This document shows, piece after piece, positions 5,389 through 7,969 of a stretch of DNA of 7,969 bases. A program made the position numbers and the translations under genes. How positions within the stretch are numbered: position 1 is the first letter of the stretch; each line of letters starts with the position of its first letter. The notes beneath the pieces are model-generated. The model ran no database searches and was not told where the DNA came from. It saw only the letters and a list, made by a program, of their open reading frames with translations. Source of the DNA: Variovorax sp. Its GTDB lineage: Bacteria > Pseudomonadota > Gammaproteobacteria > Burkholderiales > Burkholderiaceae_C. The stretch lies in NCBI GenBank assembly GCA_028292835.1, contig JAQGLP010000236.1, positions 1 through 7,969 of the forward strand, in the 5' to 3' direction.

Positions 5389-5943
5389 TCATTGGCTTTC
5401 CTCCACCTGGAAGCTGAAGGCGCCATCGTCGCCGCGCGCGAGCGCGAGGGACTGGGTGACCGGCAGTTCGAGCCGGGTGGCGGCGAAGTCGGCGGCCACG
5501 GGCAGTTCGCGCCCGCCGCGGTCCACCAGCACCGCGAGGCGCACGCAGGCCGGCCGGCCGAAGTCGAACAGCTCGTTGAGCACCGCGCGGATGGTGCGTC
5601 CGGTGTAGAGCACGTCGTCGAGCAGCAGCACGTCGGCGCCGTTCACGTCGAACGGCAGCAGGGTCTGCGCGCTCGCCGACAGGCCGCGCCGCGCGAAGTC
5701 GTCGCGGTGCATGGCCGAGGACACGATGCCGGGCGCGCCGCTCAGGCCCAGGTCCTTCTGGAGCCGCTCGACCAGCCAGGCGCCGCCGGAGGTGATGCCG
5801 ACCAGCCGCGTGGGCTCGCGCATCAGCGATTTCACGCCGGCGAGCAGCGCAAGGTAGAGCGTCTCGGCCTGGGGGACCGTGACGCCCGCCGGGGGCGTGC
5901 GCCGTCCTTCAGGCGCGCCGGCCGCGTCCGACTTTGGATTCAC
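5389..5943 (-). CDS. pyrR: PyrR-type pyrimidine regulator / uracil phosphoribosyltransferase
   Basis: A type I phosphoribosyltransferase-fold protein. The PRPP loop VLLLDDVLYTGRTIRAVLNE (105-124) is the hallmark of the PyrR family, and GITSGGAWLVERL (49-61), MHRDDFARRG (79-88) and LAVLVDRGGRELP (136-148) match further family blocks. Bacillus PyrR binds UMP and pyr mRNA to cause attenuation and has uracil phosphoribosyltransferase activity; in Gram-negative bacteria its role is less settled. Length 184 is normal, with about 22 poorly conserved residues at the N-terminus. The start is a GTG at 5943 whose GTGA overlaps the ruvX stop; a strong GAGGAG (5950-5955) lies six bases before it and fixes this choice. 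It sits directly before pyrB, as in Pseudomonas aeruginosa, so a role in sensing pyrimidine state is likely, but no attenuator hairpin with a T-run is visible before pyrB. Confidence 0.94.
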   Translation of the reverse strand: MNPKSDAAGAPEGRRTPPAGVTVPQAETLYLALLAGVKSLMREPTRLVGITSGGAWLVERLQKDLGLSGAPGIVSSAMHRDDFARRGLSASAQTLLPFDVNGADVLLLDDVLYTGRTIRAVLNELFDFGRPACVRLAVLVDRGGRELPVAADFAATRLELPVTQSLALARGDDGAFSFQVEESQ

Positions 5944-6377
5944 TCGAAACTCCTCAAAAACTGCTCCAGGATGATGCAGGCCGACGCAGCATCGGCGTCG
6001 CGCGCGCCCGAGGCCAGCGCCTCGGTCGTGCTGTAGCGCTCGTCGACCTCGTACACCGGCAGCTTGAAGCGGCCGTGCAGCTGGCGCGCGAAGCGCTGCG
6101 CCTTCAGGGTGTTCTCGTGGCTCGCGCCGTCGGGGTGCCAGGGCACGCCGACCACCAGCGCGTCGGGCCGCCATTCGCGGATGCGCGCCTCGACCTGCGC
6201 GAAGCGCGCGTCGCCCTCGGCCCGGATGGTGGCCTGCGGCGTGGCCGTCCTGAGCAGACGGTTGCCGCTGGCGACGCCGGTGCGCTTCTGGCCATAGTCG
6301 AAGGCCAGGAAGCTCTGCAGCCCGGGCGGAACGCACACCGGCGCCGGCAGCGGCGCCGCGCCGCCATCACCGCTCAT
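5940..6377 (-). CDS. ruvX: RuvX/YqgF RNase-H-like nuclease (16S rRNA maturation / Holliday junction resolvase)
   Basis: YqgF-family proteins adopt an RNase H fold and are reported to trim the 5' end of pre-16S rRNA; they are also annotated as putative Holliday junction resolvases. The first catalytic Asp lies in LAFDYGQKRTG (D27), the central strand is LVVGVPWHPDG (75-84), the second acidic site is VDERYSTTEA (E113), and the last acidic helix is ARDADAASACIILEQFL (D127/D129). Length 145 is typical. The ATG at 6377 overlaps the yqgE stop as ATGA and has GGGG five bases upstream. It overlaps pyrR by four bases at the other end. The yqgE-yqgF pair is among the most conserved gene neighbourhoods of proteobacteria, which supports the call. 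Confidence 0.95.
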   Translation of the reverse strand: MSGDGGAAPLPAPVCVPPGLQSFLAFDYGQKRTGVASGNRLLRTATPQATIRAEGDARFAQVEARIREWRPDALVVGVPWHPDGASHENTLKAQRFARQLHGRFKLPVYEVDERYSTTEALASGARDADAASACIILEQFLRSFE

Positions 6378-6973
6378 GCGTGCCCCGCGTCGGGCGACAG
6401 CGTCCAGGCCTCCAGCCCCAGCAGCCGCAGCGCGCGGTCGTAGCGCTCGGCGATGGGCGTGTCGAAGATCACGGCCGGGTCGGCGCCGACCGTGAGCCAG
6501 CTGTTCTCGGCCAGTTCGGATTCGAGCTGGCCCTCGCCCCAGGCCGAGTAGCCCAGCGACACCAGCACCTTGCGCGGGCCGGCGCCCGTGGCCAGGGCTT
6601 CGAGCACATCCTTCGAAGTCGTCATCTCGAGCCCGCCGGGAATCGTCAGGGTGGAGGCGTAGACCGATTCGTCGCTGTGCCTCTCGTCGGCGAACACCGG
6701 CTCGTGCAGCACGAAGCCGCGCTCGGTCTGCACCGGGCCGCCCTGGAACACCGGCGCGTGGGCGAGGTCGGCGCGCGACAGGTGCAGTTCGACCTTTTCG
6801 AACAGCGCCTTCAGGTTGATGTCGCTCGGCTTGTTGATGACCAGCCCGAGCGCGCCGCGCTCGCTGTGCTCGCACACGTAGACCACGCTGCGGCGGAACA
6901 CGTCGTTCTGCAGGCCGGGCATCGCGATCAGGAAATGATGCGTAAGGTTCATCGGGGCAGAATCGGCAGGCAT
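6374..6973 (-). CDS. yqgE: YqgE/AlgH family protein (UPF0301)
   Basis: A conserved protein of unknown biochemical function; the Pseudomonas relative AlgH was named from alginate regulation. Family blocks are all present: LTHHFLIAMPGLQNDVFRRS (10-29), VYVCEHSERGALGLVINKP (31-49), VFQGGPV (75-81), the GYSAWGEGQLESELAENSW block (141-159) and FDTP (170-173). Length 199 is slightly above the usual 185-190. The ATG at 6973 gives MPADSAPMNL; an in-frame ATG at 6952 would start at MNLTHHF, exactly where E. coli YqgE starts. I favour 6973 because recalled Comamonadaceae orthologues carry the short MxxDSAP lead, but neither start has a good Shine-Dalgarno. It is the first gene of the operon ending in plsC, and its start meets the divergent photolyase start in one CATG. 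Confidence 0.93.
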   Translation of the reverse strand: MPADSAPMNLTHHFLIAMPGLQNDVFRRSVVYVCEHSERGALGLVINKPSDINLKALFEKVELHLSRADLAHAPVFQGGPVQTERGFVLHEPVFADERHSDESVYASTLTIPGGLEMTTSKDVLEALATGAGPRKVLVSLGYSAWGEGQLESELAENSWLTVGADPAVIFDTPIAERYDRALRLLGLEAWTLSPDAGHA

Positions 6974-6986
6974 GCCACCGATTTTA
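6969..6986 (-). promoter_or_regulatory. Shared divergent start region of yqgE and photolyase, with possible -10 box
   Basis: The palindrome GGCATGCC (6969-6976) holds both ATGs back to back: minus-strand ATG at 6973-6971, plus-strand ATG at 6972-6974. On the minus strand TAAAAT (6986-6981) resembles a -10 box in GC-rich sequence and would set transcription starting near 6974. That would make yqgE leaderless if it starts at 6973, or give a 22-base leader if it starts at 6952. No good -35 lies 16-18 bases upstream, so this is only a candidate. Whatever promoters serve these genes must lie inside the neighbouring coding sequence. Confidence 0.3.
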
Positions 6987-7969
6987 CCGGCCACCGACAA
7001 GACCTATCCCCGGGGACTGCTGTGGTTGCGGCGCGACCTGCGGGTGGACGACCAGGCGGCGCTCTACCGCGCGCTTCGGGCCTGCCGCGAGGTGCTGTGC
7101 GTGTTCGTGTTCGATCGCGCGATCCTCGATGCGCTGCCCGGCGAGCCGCCGCGCGCCGACCGGCGCGTCGAGTTCATCCGCGAGTCGCTGGTCGAGCTCG
7201 ATGCCGAATTGCGCGGGCTGACGCGGCAGGCGCAGCCGGTGCTGATCGTGCGGCACGCGGTGGCGCTGGAGGAGATTCCGGAGCTGGCCCGCGCGCTCGA
7301 CGTGCAGGCGGTGTTCGCCAGCCACGACTACGAGCCCGACGCCATCGAGCGCGACGCCCGCGTGCGCGGCGCGCTGGCCAACGCCGGCATCGCGTTCCAC
7401 ACCTACAAGGACCAGGTGATCTTCGAGCGCGACGAGGTGCTCACGCGGGTCGGCCAGCCGTTCAGCGTGTTCACCCCCTACAAGCGCGCCTGGCTGGCCA
7501 AGGTCGACGCGTTTTTCCTCAAGGCCTACCCGGTGCGCAGCCATGCCGAAGCCCTGGCCGTGCCGCCGGAGCGGTACCGCGCCGCCGTGCCCACGCTGGA
7601 GGCGCTGGGCTTTCGCAAGACGAACCTGTCGGCACTGGACATCCCGACCGGCAGCCAGGGCGGCGCCGCCCTGTTCGACGACTTCGTGCGGCGCATCGAC
7701 CGCTACCACGAGACGCGCAACTACCCGGCGGTGCGCGGGCCGAGCTACCTGAGCGTGCACCTGCGCTTCGGGACGGTGTCGATCCGACTGCTCGCCAGCA
7801 TGGCGCACCAGCTCGCGCTGCAGGGCGACCCGGGCGCCGCGACGTGGCTGGGCGAGCTGAACTGGCGCGACTTCTACTTCCAGCTGCTGGCGCACCATGC
7901 GCACCTGCATTCTGGGGGCGTGTCGCGCAGCTTCAGGCCCGAGTACGACAGGATCCGCTGGCACCACCG
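6972..7969 (+). CDS. phrB: Deoxyribodipyrimidine photolyase, 3' part cut by window edge
   Basis: Light-driven flavoenzyme that splits UV-induced cyclobutane pyrimidine dimers. The N-terminal alpha/beta antenna-binding domain covers about 14-145, opening with RGLLWLRRDLRVDDQAAL (14-31) and VLCVFVFD (41-48), then a YEPDAIERD block (120-128). The linker contains VIFERDEVLT and GQPFSVFTPYKRAW (161-174). The helical FAD-binding domain begins near 228 with GSQGGAALFDDFV, then SYLSVHLRFGTVS (258-270) and WLGELNWRDFYFQLL (292-306). About 332 of an expected 470-500 residues are visible, and the rest of the FAD domain lies beyond the right edge. The ATG at 6972 puts the conserved WLRRDLR at the usual distance from the start; AGG lies just before it, giving only a weak ribosome site. 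It is divergent from yqgE. Class I CPD photolyase is most likely; a cryptochrome cannot be fully excluded without the C-terminus. Confidence 0.94.
   Translation, partial: MPPILPATDKTYPRGLLWLRRDLRVDDQAALYRALRACREVLCVFVFDRAILDALPGEPPRADRRVEFIRESLVELDAELRGLTRQAQPVLIVRHAVALEEIPELARALDVQAVFASHDYEPDAIERDARVRGALANAGIAFHTYKDQVIFERDEVLTRVGQPFSVFTPYKRAWLAKVDAFFLKAYPVRSHAEALAVPPERYRAAVPTLEALGFRKTNLSALDIPTGSQGGAALFDDFVRRIDRYHETRNYPAVRGPSYLSVHLRFGTVSIRLLASMAHQLALQGDPGAATWLGELNWRDFYFQLLAHHAHLHSGGVSRSFRPEYDRIRWHH

Noticed and set aside
3045..5426. A single 793-codon minus-strand frame suggesting a fusion protein with the dihydroorotase-like domain at its C-terminus
   Set aside because: The upstream half is just an out-of-frame reading of pyrB; the pyrC' ATG at 4343 with the four-base overlap is the natural start and pyrB occupies the other frame with all its motifs.
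6984..7967. A 327-codon minus-strand open frame opposite the photolyase
   Set aside because: Low-complexity Val/Ala/Arg/Gln/His product with no motif; photolyase motifs on the plus strand are unambiguous.

Overview
The window looks like chromosomal DNA of a GC-rich betaproteobacterium, most likely a Comamonadaceae member (Variovorax/Acidovorax/Ramlibacter-like). Three things point there: the gene order yqgE-ruvX-pyrR-pyrB-pyrC'-plsC, the protein sequences as I recall them from that family, and an AT-rich GCTAT...ATAGC repeat of the kind scattered through Comamonadaceae genomes. The assignment rests on recalled family knowledge, not on a search.

Left part (1-1792, minus strand): a metal-uptake unit. 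nikR, a ribbon-helix-helix nickel-type regulator, is followed 60 bases later by a TonB-dependent outer-membrane receptor that runs off the left edge. A GC hairpin sits between them. A long imperfect inverted repeat 20 bases upstream of nikR is the probable NikR operator, which suggests that the regulator controls itself and the receptor. This NikR is unusual: the second His of the expected HxH nickel motif is Pro, and it has a long His-containing C-terminal tail.

Middle (1793-2142): a short lower-GC spacer. It holds a 25-residue hydrophobic peptide ORF on the plus strand with a well-placed ribosome binding site, then a strong intrinsic terminator also on the plus strand.

Right part (2143-6973, minus strand): a tightly packed operon read yqgE, ruvX, pyrR, pyrB, pyrC', plsC. 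Four-base start/stop overlaps link yqgE-ruvX, ruvX-pyrR and pyrB-pyrC'; plsC starts two bases after the pyrC' stop. pyrB encodes the aspartate transcarbamoylase catalytic chain. pyrC' encodes a dihydroorotase-like protein that has lost its metal ligands, as in the Pseudomonas PyrB/PyrC' complex. PyrR is a PRPP-binding regulator-like protein. PlsC is a membrane-lipid acyltransferase appended to the pyrimidine genes. An 86-base, palindrome-rich gap separates pyrR from pyrB.

Far right (6972-7969, plus strand): a divergent DNA photolyase gene that runs off the window. Its start codon shares the same CATG as the yqgE start.

I see no CRISPR array, tRNA, rRNA, insertion sequence or defence island. 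The least ordinary elements are the variant NikR unit with its operator, the orphan small peptide gene, and the repeat-like segment read as protein inside pyrC'.
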